Shown here piece after piece: positions 1 to 8,779 of a DNA stretch of 64,000 bases. A program made the position numbers and the translations under genes. Location: the NCBI RefSeq assembly GCF_965284335.1, contig NZ_OZ260076.1. One strand, written 5' to 3'. Each line of letters starts with the position of its first letter. Positions within the stretch are counted from its first letter, which is position 1. The notes beneath the pieces are model-generated. The model was not told the DNA's origin. It saw nothing but the letters and a program-made list of their open reading frames with translations, and made no database searches. The stretch comes from Tabrizicola_A sp965284335. Lineage in GTDB: Bacteria > Pseudomonadota > Alphaproteobacteria > Rhodobacterales > Rhodobacteraceae.

Positions 1-582
1 CACGGCAGGTGCGGCAGGATCAGCGGTCAAGCTAGCCTGCTGCTCGGGCAGCGGTGTTTGGTGAAAGGTGTAGGACAGCGTGATTTCCGGGATCCCCGCC
101 GCCTCGGCATCGTCAAGAATGGCGGGATCCACAAAGAAGGACACCGGCATCACAACCCGCTCACCGGGCTGCAAGACCTGTTCGGTAAAGCAGAAACATT
201 CGATCTTGGCAAAGTAGCCACCCGCCTGATCGGGGGCCACATTATAGCTGGCCGTTCCCGCAACGGCGCGGTCGGTGGGGTTATAAGCCTCATAAAAGGC
301 CAGACCGTTTTCGCCCAAACGCACCGTCATCGTCAGCTGCTGGGGCGTGAATTCCCAAGGCATATCGGCGGCGGTCGAGGCGTCAAAGCGGATCAGAACG
401 GTTTGATCAAGGATCTGATCAGGTGCCGCCGAGGCCACACTCGTGGTGCCCCCAAAGCCCGTCACACGGCAGAACCAATCATAAAACGGCACGGCGGCAA
501 AGGACATGCCCAGCATGGTGAAGGCCACGAAGACCAACCATGCTGCGGTTTTCTTTTGTGGGGTCAGGCTGGGTGTCGTCAT
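1..582 (-). CDS. ctaG: Cytochrome c oxidase assembly protein CtaG (partial, runs off left edge)
   Basis: Copper chaperone that delivers copper to the CuB site of cytochrome oxidase subunit I. The 194 visible codons give a short cytoplasmic N-terminus, one membrane anchor (about residues 14-35, WLVFVAFTMLGMSFAAVP) and a periplasmic domain. The domain includes YDWFCRVTGFGG and the copper-site region KIECFCFTEQ, with a C-x-C pair typical of CtaG/Cox11. The stop codon lies outside the window. The ATG at 582 overlaps the end of the upstream small gene by four bases (ATGA), so the two are translationally coupled. It is the last visible gene of a coxB-ctaB-orf-ctaG operon read on the minus strand. 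Identity is firm from motifs and context. Confidence 0.95.
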   Translation of the reverse strand, partial: MTTPSLTPQKKTAAWLVFVAFTMLGMSFAAVPFYDWFCRVTGFGGTTSVASAAPDQILDQTVLIRFDASTAADMPWEFTPQQLTMTVRLGENGLAFYEAYNPTDRAVAGTASYNVAPDQAGGYFAKIECFCFTEQVLQPGERVVMPVSFFVDPAILDDAEAAGIPEITLSYTFHQTPLPEQQASLTADPAAPAV

Positions 583-797
583 GGCTGCGTCGTTCCCGTC
601 ATGGGCTGCGAGGTGGTGGGTTGCATCAAAGTGCCGGTGTTCTTCTTGGCATCATCCGCATGGAACCGCGCACCTTGGGTCACTTTGACCACGGTCAGCG
701 CAAAAACCAGCACCACAAAGGCCAAAAGCACCAAGCCAAGCCCGACATTGCGCCCAAAGCGGCGCTGGTGCATCTCATGCTCGACACGCAAGACCAT
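579..797 (-). CDS. Small single-pass membrane protein of the cox assembly operon
   Basis: A 72-residue protein with one hydrophobic segment (about residues 18-40, VGLGLVLLAFVVLVFALTVV) preceded by a charged N-terminus and followed by a polar, Thr/Gln-rich tail. It sits one base after the ctaB stop and overlaps the ctaG start, a position where other alphaproteobacterial cox operons also carry a short membrane protein. A role in oxidase assembly or stability is inferred from position only. No motif allows a firmer call, but coupling to both neighbours makes it very likely to be a real gene. Confidence 0.82.
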   Translation of the reverse strand: MVLRVEHEMHQRRFGRNVGLGLVLLAFVVLVFALTVVKVTQGARFHADDAKKNTGTLMQPTTSQPMTGTTQP

Positions 798-798
798 C

Positions 799-1725
799 TT
801 ACCAGCCCCCCATCACACGCAGGCCGGCATCGGCCAAAAGCGCCACGAACAGCAAGAACAGATACAACAGCGAAAAACGGAACACCGATTTTTCAACGCG
901 GTAGCGGTCCGCATCGGCCACAGCCTCATCGCGCCGCCAGATCGACCAAGCCCCACGCAGGAACATCAGGTTCAAAATCACCGCCGCGGCCATGTAGATC
1001 GGCCCACCGATGGATGTGAAGGCCAGCGCCATCGAGAAGGGCACCAAGGCGACCGTATACCACCACACATGGGCGCGGGTCGATTTGCGGCCATGGGTTT
1101 CGGTCAGCATCGGCACCTTGGCATCGCCGTAATCCGATTTCATAAACAAGGCCAAGGCCCAGAAATGCGGCGGGGTCCACATGAAGATCAGCATGAACAT
1201 CAAGGCCGCCTCGATCGACACAGACCCGGTTGCGGCCACCCAGCCGATCATCGGCGGAAAGGCCCCGGCAGCACCGCCGATGACGATATTTTGCGGCGTG
1301 ATCCGCTTCAGCCAGACCGAATAGACCACGACATAGAAGAAGATGGTAAAGGCCAGCAGCGCCGCAGCAACCAGATTGGTGGCAAGCGCAAGCATCACCA
1401 CCGAAATGCCTGACAAGGCCAGACCCACCGCCAGCGCCTCACCGGGCTGAACCCGGCCCGACGGGATCGGGCGGTTCTGGGTGCGGCGCATCACGGCATC
1501 AATATCGGCATCCCACCACATGTTCAGCGCGCCCGAGGCACCACCGCCCAATGCGATGAACAAAATGGCGGTAAATGCCTCAACCGGATGAAGCGACACA
1601 GGCGCGACCAAAAGGCCCACCAAGGCGGTGAACACCACCAGCGACATCACGCGCGGCTTTAAAAGCTGCACATAGTCGCCAAACTGGGCTTCGCCGCTGC
1701 CCTCAAAAGACCGGATGTCGGTCAT
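799..1725 (-). CDS. ctaB: Protoheme IX farnesyltransferase (heme o synthase)
   Basis: Transfers a farnesyl group from farnesyl diphosphate to protoheme IX to make heme o, the precursor of heme a for aa3 oxidase. The 308-residue length is normal for the UbiA-superfamily CtaB/CyoE group. The Asp-rich Mg-diphosphate motif N-x3-D-x3-D is at residues 68-76 (NMWWDADIDAVMRRTQNRP), and about eight to nine membrane segments follow. The gene lies 71 bases after coxB on the same strand and one base before the small membrane gene, so it belongs to the cox operon. The ATG at 1725 has a GGAAG sequence upstream. Confidence 0.96.
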   Translation of the reverse strand: MTDIRSFEGSGEAQFGDYVQLLKPRVMSLVVFTALVGLLVAPVSLHPVEAFTAILFIALGGGASGALNMWWDADIDAVMRRTQNRPIPSGRVQPGEALAVGLALSGISVVMLALATNLVAAALLAFTIFFYVVVYSVWLKRITPQNIVIGGAAGAFPPMIGWVAATGSVSIEAALMFMLIFMWTPPHFWALALFMKSDYGDAKVPMLTETHGRKSTRAHVWWYTVALVPFSMALAFTSIGGPIYMAAAVILNLMFLRGAWSIWRRDEAVADADRYRVEKSVFRFSLLYLFLLFVALLADAGLRVMGGW

Positions 1726-1752
1726 CGTTGCCTAACTTCCTTTTGCGGTTCA

Positions 1753-1776
1753 GCGCGGCCCTCCTACGGGCCGCGC
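1753..1776 (-). other. Intergenic hairpin between coxB and ctaB
   Basis: A perfect 9-base stem (GCGCGGCCC / GGGCCGCGC) with a 6-base loop lies in the 71-base gap between coxB and ctaB. No T-run follows on the minus strand, so a full intrinsic terminator is unlikely. A processing, stabilising or partial-attenuation hairpin inside the operon is the better reading. The structure is seen directly; the role is inferred. Confidence 0.5.
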
Positions 1777-1796
1777 CGTGCCTTCTGTGCTGTTGA

Positions 1797-2633
1797 TCAG
1801 TTCGAGGCCAGCTGGATATCGCCAGCCTTGGCGCCTTCGACCCACTTGGCATAGGCCTCTTGCGACACGACCTTGACCGTGATCGGCATATAGGCGTGGT
1901 CCTTGCCGCAGATTTCCGAGCACTGACCGAAATAGACGCCTTCCTTGTCAGCCTTGAACCACAGCTGCGCCAAACGGCCCGGAACGGCATCTTGCATCAC
2001 GCCAAATGCCGGGATCTTCCAAGAATGGATCACGTCAGAGGCAGTCACCTGCACCACCACGGTCTTGCCAACCGGCACCACCACAGCGGTATCAGTCGCC
2101 AAGAGATAAAGGCTGTCGTCATAGCCATTCGCGGCCAATTCCTCACGCGCTAGCATGAAGCTGTCGAAGGAAATGCCATCTTCGGGGTATTCATAAGACC
2201 AGAACCACTGATTGCCGGTCGCCTTGATGGTCACATCGGCCTGCACCTGCTTGAAATCCTGTTGCTTGAACAGTTCAGGCAGAGAGAACGAGCCGATGAA
2301 CAACAAGATCAACACTGGGATCATGGTCCATGCCACTTCCAGGGGCGAATTATGGGTGAAACGCGCAGGCGTCGGATTGGCCCGACGGTTGAAACGCACG
2401 ATCACATAGATCAACAAGGCGGTCACAAACAACGTGACGCCAAAGATGATGATGTTGATCATGTGATCCAGACCCTGCAAACCCGAGGCAAGCTCGGTCG
2501 CGGCGGGCTGGAACCCCGTCCCCTTGGGCGTCGGCGCCCCGATAACCTCAAGCGACTGCGCAAAGGCTGCCGTTGAGAAAAGACCACCAAGCCCCGTAGC
2601 GGCGAGACCAGCGCGTGAGATGAGCTGACGCAT
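1797..2633 (-). CDS. coxB: Cytochrome c oxidase subunit II
   Basis: Carries the binuclear CuA centre that accepts electrons from cytochrome c. The 278-residue product has a signal-like N-terminus with AFA-Q near residue 25, two membrane helices (about 58-80 and 101-118), and a periplasmic cupredoxin domain. The CuA ligand set is complete: H203, C238, E240, C242, H246 and M249 (GQCSEICGKDHAYM). Aromatic NQWFWSYEYP at 141-150 is the electron-entry patch. The frame is open further upstream, but the ATG at 2633 begins the signal peptide and is preferred. First gene of the visible cox operon, divergent from tldD. Confidence 0.97.
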   Translation of the reverse strand: MRQLISRAGLAATGLGGLFSTAAFAQSLEVIGAPTPKGTGFQPAATELASGLQGLDHMINIIIFGVTLFVTALLIYVIVRFNRRANPTPARFTHNSPLEVAWTMIPVLILLFIGSFSLPELFKQQDFKQVQADVTIKATGNQWFWSYEYPEDGISFDSFMLAREELAANGYDDSLYLLATDTAVVVPVGKTVVVQVTASDVIHSWKIPAFGVMQDAVPGRLAQLWFKADKEGVYFGQCSEICGKDHAYMPITVKVVSQEAYAKWVEGAKAGDIQLASN

Positions 2634-2815
2634 ATTCGATTCCCGTTTCGTCTGGCGACATTGCGCCCTATTGTCAGGCCTGCCCACAGTATGCGGCAGA
2701 ATCCCGTTGATTATGCCCGATGTGAAACCACATTGGACGCATGATCTCAAGTGAAACCGTGCGACAAAGCGGCGCGAATTGACACAGATCAATGTCGCAG
2801 CCGCGAAAGGCCCAA

Positions 2816-4237
2816 ATGACTGACGCCCCCTTTAGACCGTTTGAAACCCAGCTGGACGAGCAGACCGCCCTTTCGGTACTGCGCGCGGCCCTCTCAGGGG
2901 CAGAGGACGGCGAGTTGTTTCTTGAGCGAAAACGCTCAGAGGCGCTTGTGCTGGACGATGGGCGCATCAAAACCGCCAGCTATGACGCCTCCGAAGGGTT
3001 TGGCCTGCGCGCGGTCAAAGGTGAGGTAGCAGGCTATGCCCATTCGACCGAAATCAGCGAAAAAGCCCTGCGCCGTGCGTCTGAAACAGCGCGGCTGGCG
3101 GTGGGGGATGGCGGCGGCACACTTGCTCCAGCCCCCAAAGGCACCAATGCCCGGCTATACTCCGATGCCGATCCGATGGCCGACGCCAGTTTTGCCGCCA
3201 AGATTGATGTGCTTAAAGAAATCGACGCCTATGCCCGCGCCATGGACCCGCGCGTGGTGCAGGTGTCCGCCACCATCTCGGCCGGGCTGCAAGAGATCGA
3301 GATTCTGCGCCCCGAGGGTCTTCGTCTGGCCGATATTCGCCCCATGGCGCGGCTGAATGTCGCAGTCATCATCGAAGAGGGTGGCCGGCGCGAACAGGGT
3401 GGAACGGGGGGCGGCGGGCGATACGGCTTGGCGCGGTTGTTGGAACCTGTCCATTGGAAACCCCTGTTGCACGAAGCGCTGCGCATCGCGCAGGTCAATC
3501 TGGGCGCGGTGCCCGCCCCGGCAGGCATGATGGATGTGGTGCTTGGCCCCGGTTGGCCCGGCATCTTGCTGCACGAGGCGATCGGCCACGGGCTAGAGGG
3601 GGATTTCAACCGCAAGAAAACATCTGCTTTTTCCGGGCTAATGGGCCAGATGATCGCGGCCCCCGGTGTGACGGTGCTGGACGACGGCACCCTGCCTGAC
3701 CGACGCGGATCGATCTCGGTCGATGATGAGGGCACGCCTTCGGCGCGCAATGTGCTGATCGAAGACGGGCGGCTGGTGGGCTATATGCAAGACCGCCAAA
3801 ATGCCCGGCTGATGGGGGTGGCCCCCACCGGCAACGGGCGGCGCGAAAGCTTTGCCCATATCCCCATGCCGCGGATGACCAACACCTATATGCTGGCCGG
3901 CAAGGATGACCCAGCAGGCATCCTTGGCGATTTGCGCGATGGGATCTGGGCCGTGGGCTTTGGCGGTGGTCAGGTCGATATCACCAACGGCAAATTCGTG
4001 TTTTCCTGCACCGAAGCCTACCGCGTGCGCAACGGCGTGGTGGGCGAGGCGGTCAAAGGTGCCACGCTCATCGGCGATGGGGCGACCGCGCTGAAGGGCA
4101 TCCGCGCCATCGGCACGGATATGGCTCTGGATCCCGGCATCGGCAATTGCGGCAAGGCGGGCCAATGGGTGCCGGTGGGCGTGGGCCAGCCGACGCTTTT
4201 GATCGGTGGGCTGACAGTGGGGGGCCAGGGCGGCTGA
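2816..4237 (+). CDS. tldD: Metalloprotease TldD
   Basis: Zinc-dependent peptidase of the TldD/PmbA family; with TldE it degrades or processes unfolded peptides, including modified peptides and gyrase-modulator substrates in Enterobacteria. The zinc motif HEAIGH is at residues 253-258, with the conserved Gly-rich regions GGTGGGGRYG (about 195-204) and the GFGGGQVDITNGKFVFSC block near the C-terminus. Length of 473 residues is normal. The frame is open from 2792, but the ATG at 2816 (MTDAPF) is preferred because it matches the usual N-terminal spacing. Divergent from coxB, convergent with tex. No tldE/pmbA partner lies in the window. Confidence 0.96.
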   Translation: MTDAPFRPFETQLDEQTALSVLRAALSGAEDGELFLERKRSEALVLDDGRIKTASYDASEGFGLRAVKGEVAGYAHSTEISEKALRRASETARLAVGDGGGTLAPAPKGTNARLYSDADPMADASFAAKIDVLKEIDAYARAMDPRVVQVSATISAGLQEIEILRPEGLRLADIRPMARLNVAVIIEEGGRREQGGTGGGGRYGLARLLEPVHWKPLLHEALRIAQVNLGAVPAPAGMMDVVLGPGWPGILLHEAIGHGLEGDFNRKKTSAFSGLMGQMIAAPGVTVLDDGTLPDRRGSISVDDEGTPSARNVLIEDGRLVGYMQDRQNARLMGVAPTGNGRRESFAHIPMPRMTNTYMLAGKDDPAGILGDLRDGIWAVGFGGGQVDITNGKFVFSCTEAYRVRNGVVGEAVKGATLIGDGATALKGIRAIGTDMALDPGIGNCGKAGQWVPVGVGQPTLLIGGLTVGGQGG

Positions 4238-4261
4238 CCTTTCGCCCAGATCTGGCGTCGA

Positions 4262-4295
4262 AGCCTCCGGCGGGAGTATTTTTGCCAAGAGGAAG
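4262..4295 (+). repeat. Gene-end repeat module, copy A
   Basis: A GC-rich core (CCTCCGGCGGG) followed by AGTATTTTTGCCAAGAGGAA lies 25 bases after the tldD stop. The last 23 bases of the module recur identically in copy B near 35.6 kb on the other strand. The GC-rich foldback followed by five T residues resembles a short intrinsic terminator. Related copies C, D and E are listed separately. Confidence 0.6.
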
Positions 4296-4347
4296 CCGCT
4301 TGCGCCTTTTGAAATACTCCGCAGGGGGTGAGGGCCGTCAGGCCCGA

Positions 4348-4373
4348 GGGGGGCGCGAAGCCCCCCTGCTTTA
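4348..4373 (+). terminator. Intrinsic terminator between tldD and tex
   Basis: A perfect 7-base stem GGGGGGC / GCCCCCC with loop GCGAA is followed by TGCTTT. It lies in the convergent tldD-tex gap and overlaps the tex stop codon at 4371. The hairpin is seen directly; it could serve both strands, although the T-run is short. Confidence 0.6.
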
Positions 4374-6695
4374 CCGCCCGAACTTGCCTTTCAGCGCATC
4401 GGCAAAGGCATTCGACCCGCCCGAAGGCCCCGCGCTCGTGGGCAGGGGTTTTCCGCGCGGCGGCTGGGGTTTACCCTTTGCCTGCCGCTCGCGCGCCGCA
4501 TCGCGCGCCTCACCGGTGTCGCGTTTCATGGACAGGCCAATGCGCTTGCGTGCCACATCCACCTCGACCACCCGCACCTGAACGACATCCCCTGCCTTGA
4601 CCACCTGATGCGGGTCTTTGACAAAGCTGTCAGACAATTGGCTGACATGCACCAGCCCGTCTTGATGCACGCCCACATCGACAAATGCCCCAAAGGCGGC
4701 GACATTGGTGACCGTGCCTTCCAGCAACATGCCGGGCTTGAGGTCTTTGATATCCTCAATCCCGTCGGCAAAACTTGCCGTCTTGAAACTGGGGCGCGGG
4801 TCGCGACCGGGCTTTTCCAGTTCCGCAAGAATGTCGCGCACCGTCGGCAGGCCAAAGCGGTCATCGACAAAGGCCGCCGCGTTCACCCCTTTCAGCGCCG
4901 CACTGTCGCCCATCAGAGCGCGGATGTCGCGCCCGCAAGCGGCCACGATCTTGCGCGCCACCTCATAGGCTTCGGGGTGGACGGATGAGGCATCCAAAGG
5001 CTCTTTGCCGCCCTGAATCCGCAAAAAGCCCGCCGCTTGTTCAAAGGCCTTTGGCCCCAGACGCGCCACTTTCAACAAATCACGCCTTGTGGCGAAGGGG
5101 CCATTTTCATCGCGATGCGCGACGATCGCATCGGCCAAAGAGGGGCCAAGGCCCGACACCCGCGCCAGAAGCGGTGCCGAGGCGGTGTTCAAATCAACCC
5201 CCACCGCGTTCACGGCATCTTCCACCACCGCCTCTAGGCTGCGGGCAAGGCTGTGCTGATCGACGTCATGCTGATATTGCCCAACCCCGATGGATTTCGG
5301 CTCGATCTTGACCAGTTCGGCCAAGGGGTCTTGCAAGCGCCGCGCAATCGACACCGCGCCGCGCAACGAGACATCGAGATCGGGGAACTCTTTGGCGGCC
5401 AATTCGCTGGCCGAATAGACCGAAGCCCCCGCTTCCGAGACGATCACCTTGATCGGCTTTTCCGTCCCCGGAAAATGCGCCAAGAGATCTGCAACCAGCT
5501 TTTCGGTTTCCCGACTGGCCGTGCCATTGCCGATGGCGATCAGCTTGACCCCATGCTTGCCGATCAACTGCGCCAGCGTCACCTGCGCGCCGCGCAGGTC
5601 ATTCTTGGGCTGGAAGGGATAGACCGTGTCGGTGGCCAAAACCTTGCCCGTGGGGTCCACGACCGCCACTTTGACACCGGTCCGAATGCCCGGATCAAGG
5701 CCCATCGTCGCCTTGCCGCCCGCAGGGGCCGCAAGCAGCAGGTCTTTCAGATTGCGGGCAAAGACGTGGATCGCCTCGGCCTCGGCCCGGTCGCGCAATT
5801 CGCCCATCAGATCCAGCGTCAGCGAGGTTTTCAACTTGACCCGCCAGGCCCAGGCTGCCGCCTCGCGCAGCCACGCATCCCCCGCGCCGCGCCCGGTGGC
5901 GGCGATATGCGCCGCACAAGCGCGCTCGGCCGGGCTTTCGCCGCGCGCGGCCTCGGGGTCAATCGCCAGATCCAGCGTCAGAAACCCCTCGTTCTGGCCG
6001 CGCAGCATGGCCAGAACGCGGTGGCTGGGCGCGGTGGCCCAAGCTTCGTCATGGGCGAAATAATCTGAAAACTTGGCCCCCTCGGCCTCTTTGCCGGCCA
6101 CAGCCTTGGCCTGCAAGCGGCCAACCTGTTTCATATGGGCGCGCAGTCGGCCCAAAAGATCAGCGCTTTCCGAAAGCCCTTCGGCCAGAATATCGCGCGC
6201 GCCCTCAAGGGCGGCTTTGGCATCTGGCACCGCCTGAGAGATATAGCCCGCCGCCAGCGCCGCAGGATCGGCGCTGCGATCGGCCAAAATCGCGTCATAC
6301 AAGGGCTGCAAGCCGTTTTCGCGCGCAATCATCGCCTTGGTGCGGCGCTTGGGTTTATAGGGCAGGTAGATGTCTTCCAACTCGGCCTTGGTGGTGGCCT
6401 TGGTCAAAGACAGCGCCAGCGCATCGGTCAACTTTCCCTGTTCCGAAATGCTGGCCAGAATTGCGGCCAGCCGCGCCTCCATCTCGCGCAAGTAGACCAA
6501 CCGTTCAGCCAGATTGCGCAACTGGGTGTCATCAAGCCCCCCCGTCACCTCTTTGCGATAGCGCGCGATAAAGGGCACCGTGGCACCTTCATCCAACAGA
6601 CCAATCGCGGCCTGCACCTGTGCGGCCCCCGCGCCAATTTCCTGAGCGATGACATGGGGGATACGGGCCAAGGCGGCGGCTGTCAGACTGGTCAT
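4371..6695 (-). CDS. tex: Tex family RNA-binding transcription accessory protein
   Basis: Cytosolic nucleic-acid-binding factor related to eukaryotic Spt6. The 774-residue product shows the family order: an N-terminal helical Tex domain with VPFIARYRKEVTGGLDD, a YqgF/RuvC-like domain (MGLDPGIRTGVKVAVVD), helix-hairpin-helix repeats (VDLNTASAPLLARVSGLG), and a C-terminal S1 domain (GTVTNVAAFGAFVDVGVHQDGLVHVSQLS) ending in a basic, Pro/Lys-rich tail. Two start codons are close together (6707 and 6695); the second begins MTSLTAAALARIPHVIAQE, which matches the usual N-terminus. Monocistronic, convergent with tldD. Confidence 0.96.
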   Translation of the reverse strand: MTSLTAAALARIPHVIAQEIGAGAAQVQAAIGLLDEGATVPFIARYRKEVTGGLDDTQLRNLAERLVYLREMEARLAAILASISEQGKLTDALALSLTKATTKAELEDIYLPYKPKRRTKAMIARENGLQPLYDAILADRSADPAALAAGYISQAVPDAKAALEGARDILAEGLSESADLLGRLRAHMKQVGRLQAKAVAGKEAEGAKFSDYFAHDEAWATAPSHRVLAMLRGQNEGFLTLDLAIDPEAARGESPAERACAAHIAATGRGAGDAWLREAAAWAWRVKLKTSLTLDLMGELRDRAEAEAIHVFARNLKDLLLAAPAGGKATMGLDPGIRTGVKVAVVDPTGKVLATDTVYPFQPKNDLRGAQVTLAQLIGKHGVKLIAIGNGTASRETEKLVADLLAHFPGTEKPIKVIVSEAGASVYSASELAAKEFPDLDVSLRGAVSIARRLQDPLAELVKIEPKSIGVGQYQHDVDQHSLARSLEAVVEDAVNAVGVDLNTASAPLLARVSGLGPSLADAIVAHRDENGPFATRRDLLKVARLGPKAFEQAAGFLRIQGGKEPLDASSVHPEAYEVARKIVAACGRDIRALMGDSAALKGVNAAAFVDDRFGLPTVRDILAELEKPGRDPRPSFKTASFADGIEDIKDLKPGMLLEGTVTNVAAFGAFVDVGVHQDGLVHVSQLSDSFVKDPHQVVKAGDVVQVRVVEVDVARKRIGLSMKRDTGEARDAARERQAKGKPQPPRGKPLPTSAGPSGGSNAFADALKGKFGR

Positions 6696-6817
6696 GCGAA
6701 TCCTCAAGTGATGGGGAGGCTGACCTTAGCGCCCGAGGTTCGCAGGGCCAAGACCCTGACGAAAAAACCCAAGCCCGCCAAGGGGCAAGCAGGGATGAGT
6801 GCCTGAAAAGGAAGGAA

Positions 6818-6894
6818 TGGTACCGACGCCCCGGCTCGAACGGGGGACCCCTAGATCCACAATCTAGTGCTCTAACCAACTGAGCTACGTCGGC
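6818..6894 (-). tRNA. tRNA-His (anticodon GTG), CCA encoded
   Basis: Cloverleaf read on the minus strand: acceptor GCCGACG / CGTCGGT, D-stem GCTC / GAGC, anticodon stem CTAGA / TCTAG with loop TTGTGGA (anticodon GTG), T-stem CCCCG / CGGGG with loop TTCGAGC, and ACCA at the 3' end. The discriminator is A73, not the C73 of most bacterial tRNA-His, as known for an alphaproteobacterial subgroup that dispenses with the extra G at position -1. A pyrimidine-rich tract (TTCCTTCCTTTTC) follows the 3' end. Confidence 0.96.
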
Positions 6895-7012
6895 ACTCAC
6901 CGCGGCATTTACCCCCCCGTCCCCACAAGCGCAAGAGGGGATTTGCCGCAATCGCGCTTGCACGCCGCCCCCCAAACGCGCTAGGCCCAAGACGACAACG
7001 ACGGAGCATCCC

Positions 7013-7219
7013 ATGGGCATCGACACGCCAAGCGACATCGCCGCCGACATCCAGATCGGCCCGACCGATCAAGGCATGGTGCGGATTTACATCGCCGCCG
7101 AGGGTGGGATCGAACTGCCCTTGGATTTTGACCCTGACGAGGCCGAAGAAATCGCCGAGGAATTGCGCGCCGCCGCCGCCGTGGCGCGCGAGATGGATGC
7201 CAAACCCCGCAAACGCTAG
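7013..7219 (+). CDS. Small conserved acidic protein (DUF6324-like)
   Basis: A 68-residue protein with an N-terminal beta-rich part (IQIGPTDQGMVRIYIAAEGGIELPLDFD) and a C-terminal acidic/alanine helix (PDEAEEIAEELRAAAAVAREMDA). The sequence resembles a short conserved Rhodobacteraceae family that I recall as DUF6324; that assignment is from memory. The start has a GGAG ribosome-binding site eight bases upstream. It lies beside tRNA-His and is convergent with mmcB. Function unknown. Confidence 0.75.
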   Translation: MGIDTPSDIAADIQIGPTDQGMVRIYIAAEGGIELPLDFDPDEAEEIAEELRAAAAVAREMDAKPRKR

Positions 7220-7276
7220 GCCCTGTCCTCGGGCGCCTTCGGCTTCTCGTCGAGACAGAGCCCGACGAGCGACGAT

Positions 7277-7306
7277 GTCGACGAGGAGGGCGTCGACGAG
7301 GAAGGC
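7277..7306. repeat. Two tandem 15-base repeats
   Basis: GTCGACGAGGAGGGC is followed directly by GTCGACGAGGAAGGC (one mismatch), then a third partial GTC, just beyond the mmcB stop. The array sits in the 88-base convergent gap. No function is evident; it is probably a slippage product. Confidence 0.55.
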
Positions 7307-7307
7307 G

Positions 7308-7790
7308 TCAGACGATCAACCCGGCGACACCGGGATCGCGCAAGGCTTGAAGTCGGCTTGCGGCATGGCGGGCGAATTTTTGCACCACCGCCTTGCGCCG
7401 CGCCGCGGCCAGCGGCGTTTCCGGGCCCATGCGGACAATCTCAGCGCCATAGGCATCGGCCAGCATCAGGCCCGTCCCCTCGGGCAGCACATGGGTCGGG
7501 AAATCCCCATCAACCGCCCAGAAAAACCGATCACACCATTCCAAATAGCCCTGCCATTTCTGATCGGTGCGAAAATCGGCAAGGCTGGACTTGCATTCGA
7601 CAATCCAAACCTCACCCTTTGGCCCCAGCGCCATGACATCCACCCGCAGGCCGGACTTTGGCACCAATTCCTCGATGCAGACAAAATCGAACTGGCGCAG
7701 CGCGCGGGATACGCCGCGCTGCAAGCGCTGGCCGGGAAGGGCGGGCAAAGGCTCAAAGCTCTCGGGCAATTCGGGGGGCGATTGGTTCAT
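7308..7790 (-). CDS. mmcB: MmcB-type DNA repair nuclease-like protein
   Basis: A 160-residue protein of the PD-(D/E)xK fold. The core motif is visible: D51 in GLRVDVMALGPKGEVWIVECKSSLADF with E66-x-K68 (ECK). It is followed by a conserved QGYLEWCDRFFWAVDGDFP block. Caulobacter MmcB is an SOS/DNA-damage gene with this fold; biochemical activity here is inferred from family. The frame is open to 8186, but upstream sequence lies opposite the pseudouridine synthase gene, so the ATG at 7790 is chosen (an ATG at 7799 is possible). Divergent from the synthase at 7935. Confidence 0.88.
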   Translation of the reverse strand: MNQSPPELPESFEPLPALPGQRLQRGVSRALRQFDFVCIEELVPKSGLRVDVMALGPKGEVWIVECKSSLADFRTDQKWQGYLEWCDRFFWAVDGDFPTHVLPEGTGLMLADAYGAEIVRMGPETPLAAARRKAVVQKFARHAASRLQALRDPGVAGLIV

Positions 7791-7934
7791 GGCGCGCATC
7801 TTGAACCAAAGGTGAACATTGGGCAAGATGGCCCTCAAGGCGCGCCGATTGCATTGCCGCGCGCGGCGCAGCCCGCTAAAGCCCGCACAGACCCGACACC
7901 ACAAGCCTTTGGCGCAGATCAGGACCCCCAGCAT

Positions 7935-8684
7935 ATGGCCAAAGCGCCCACATCGCGGATCGACAAGCTGCTGTCCTCGATGGGCTATGGCTCGCGCATG
8001 GAAATCGCACGGCTGGCCAAGGTGGGGGGCATCACGCTGGACGGGGTCGAGATGACCGATGCCAGCCAGCGCATTGCGGTGACACCAGACCTGCCCGCCC
8101 GGATGCAGATTGATGGCAGCGCTTTGGACCCGGTGCAAGGCATGGTCATTTTGCTGCACAAACCCCTTGGCATGACCTGTTCGCACAAAGACGGTGGCCC
8201 TTTGGTCTATGATCTTTTGCCCGCGCGCTGGCGTCGGCGCGATCCGGCAATTTCCACCATCGGGCGGCTGGACAAGCAGACCACCGGGCTTTTGCTGATG
8301 ACCGATGACGGCGCGCTATTGCACCGTGTGATCAGCCCAAAACGCCATGTGACAAAGACCTATCGCGCCCATCTGGCCCGGCCCTTGTCGGGTGGTGAGG
8401 CCGCCCTTTTCGCATCGGGCACCATGATGCTTGAGGGCGAAGACAAACCCCTTGCCCCGGCCAAGCTGCAGGTAATCTCACCCACCGAAGCGCTTTTGCA
8501 GGTCACCGAGGGCCGTTATCATCAGGTGCGGCGCATGTTTGCGGCAACCGGGAACCATGTAGAGGCTTTGCACCGCGAAAGGCTGGGTGGGCTGCATGTG
8601 CCGGGCGATCTTGCCCCGGGCCAGTGGAAGCTGCTGGGCGCCGATGACATCGCGCTGATTTTCAAGGAGACGCCAGCCGTGTGA
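7935..8684 (+). CDS. 16S rRNA pseudouridine synthase, RsuA/RluB/RluF family
   Basis: Converts a specific uridine of ribosomal RNA to pseudouridine. The 249-residue product has an N-terminal S4 RNA-binding domain (about 6-55, RIDKLLSSMGYGSRMEIARLAKVGGITLDG) and the catalytic domain with GRLDKQTTGLLL, where D113 is the catalytic aspartate. Later motifs include VTEGRYHQVRRMFAATGNHVEALHRERLGG. The short form is closest to RsuA. The ATG at 7935 begins right before the S4 domain. The next gene on this strand is the 6S RNA. Confidence 0.92.
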   Translation: MAKAPTSRIDKLLSSMGYGSRMEIARLAKVGGITLDGVEMTDASQRIAVTPDLPARMQIDGSALDPVQGMVILLHKPLGMTCSHKDGGPLVYDLLPARWRRRDPAISTIGRLDKQTTGLLLMTDDGALLHRVISPKRHVTKTYRAHLARPLSGGEAALFASGTMMLEGEDKPLAPAKLQVISPTEALLQVTEGRYHQVRRMFAATGNHVEALHRERLGGLHVPGDLAPGQWKLLGADDIALIFKETPAV

Positions 8685-8779
8685 GTCGTGGCCCTGCGTT
8701 TTTGGGCCGTTTGAGCGAGACGACGCGCGGGTTGCCCCCCCCAACGGCCCCTATATCGGGCAGCCCTCCCCTTCATCCC

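Noticed and set aside
58..1413. 451-codon open frame on the plus strand
   Set aside because: It lies opposite ctaG, the small membrane gene and ctaB, and its translation is low-complexity, rich in His/Gly/Arg with no family pattern. It is a high-GC shadow frame.
7277..7306. CRISPR-like or functional repeat array near mmcB
   Set aside because: Only two abutting 15-base units without spacers; a slippage duplication explains it.
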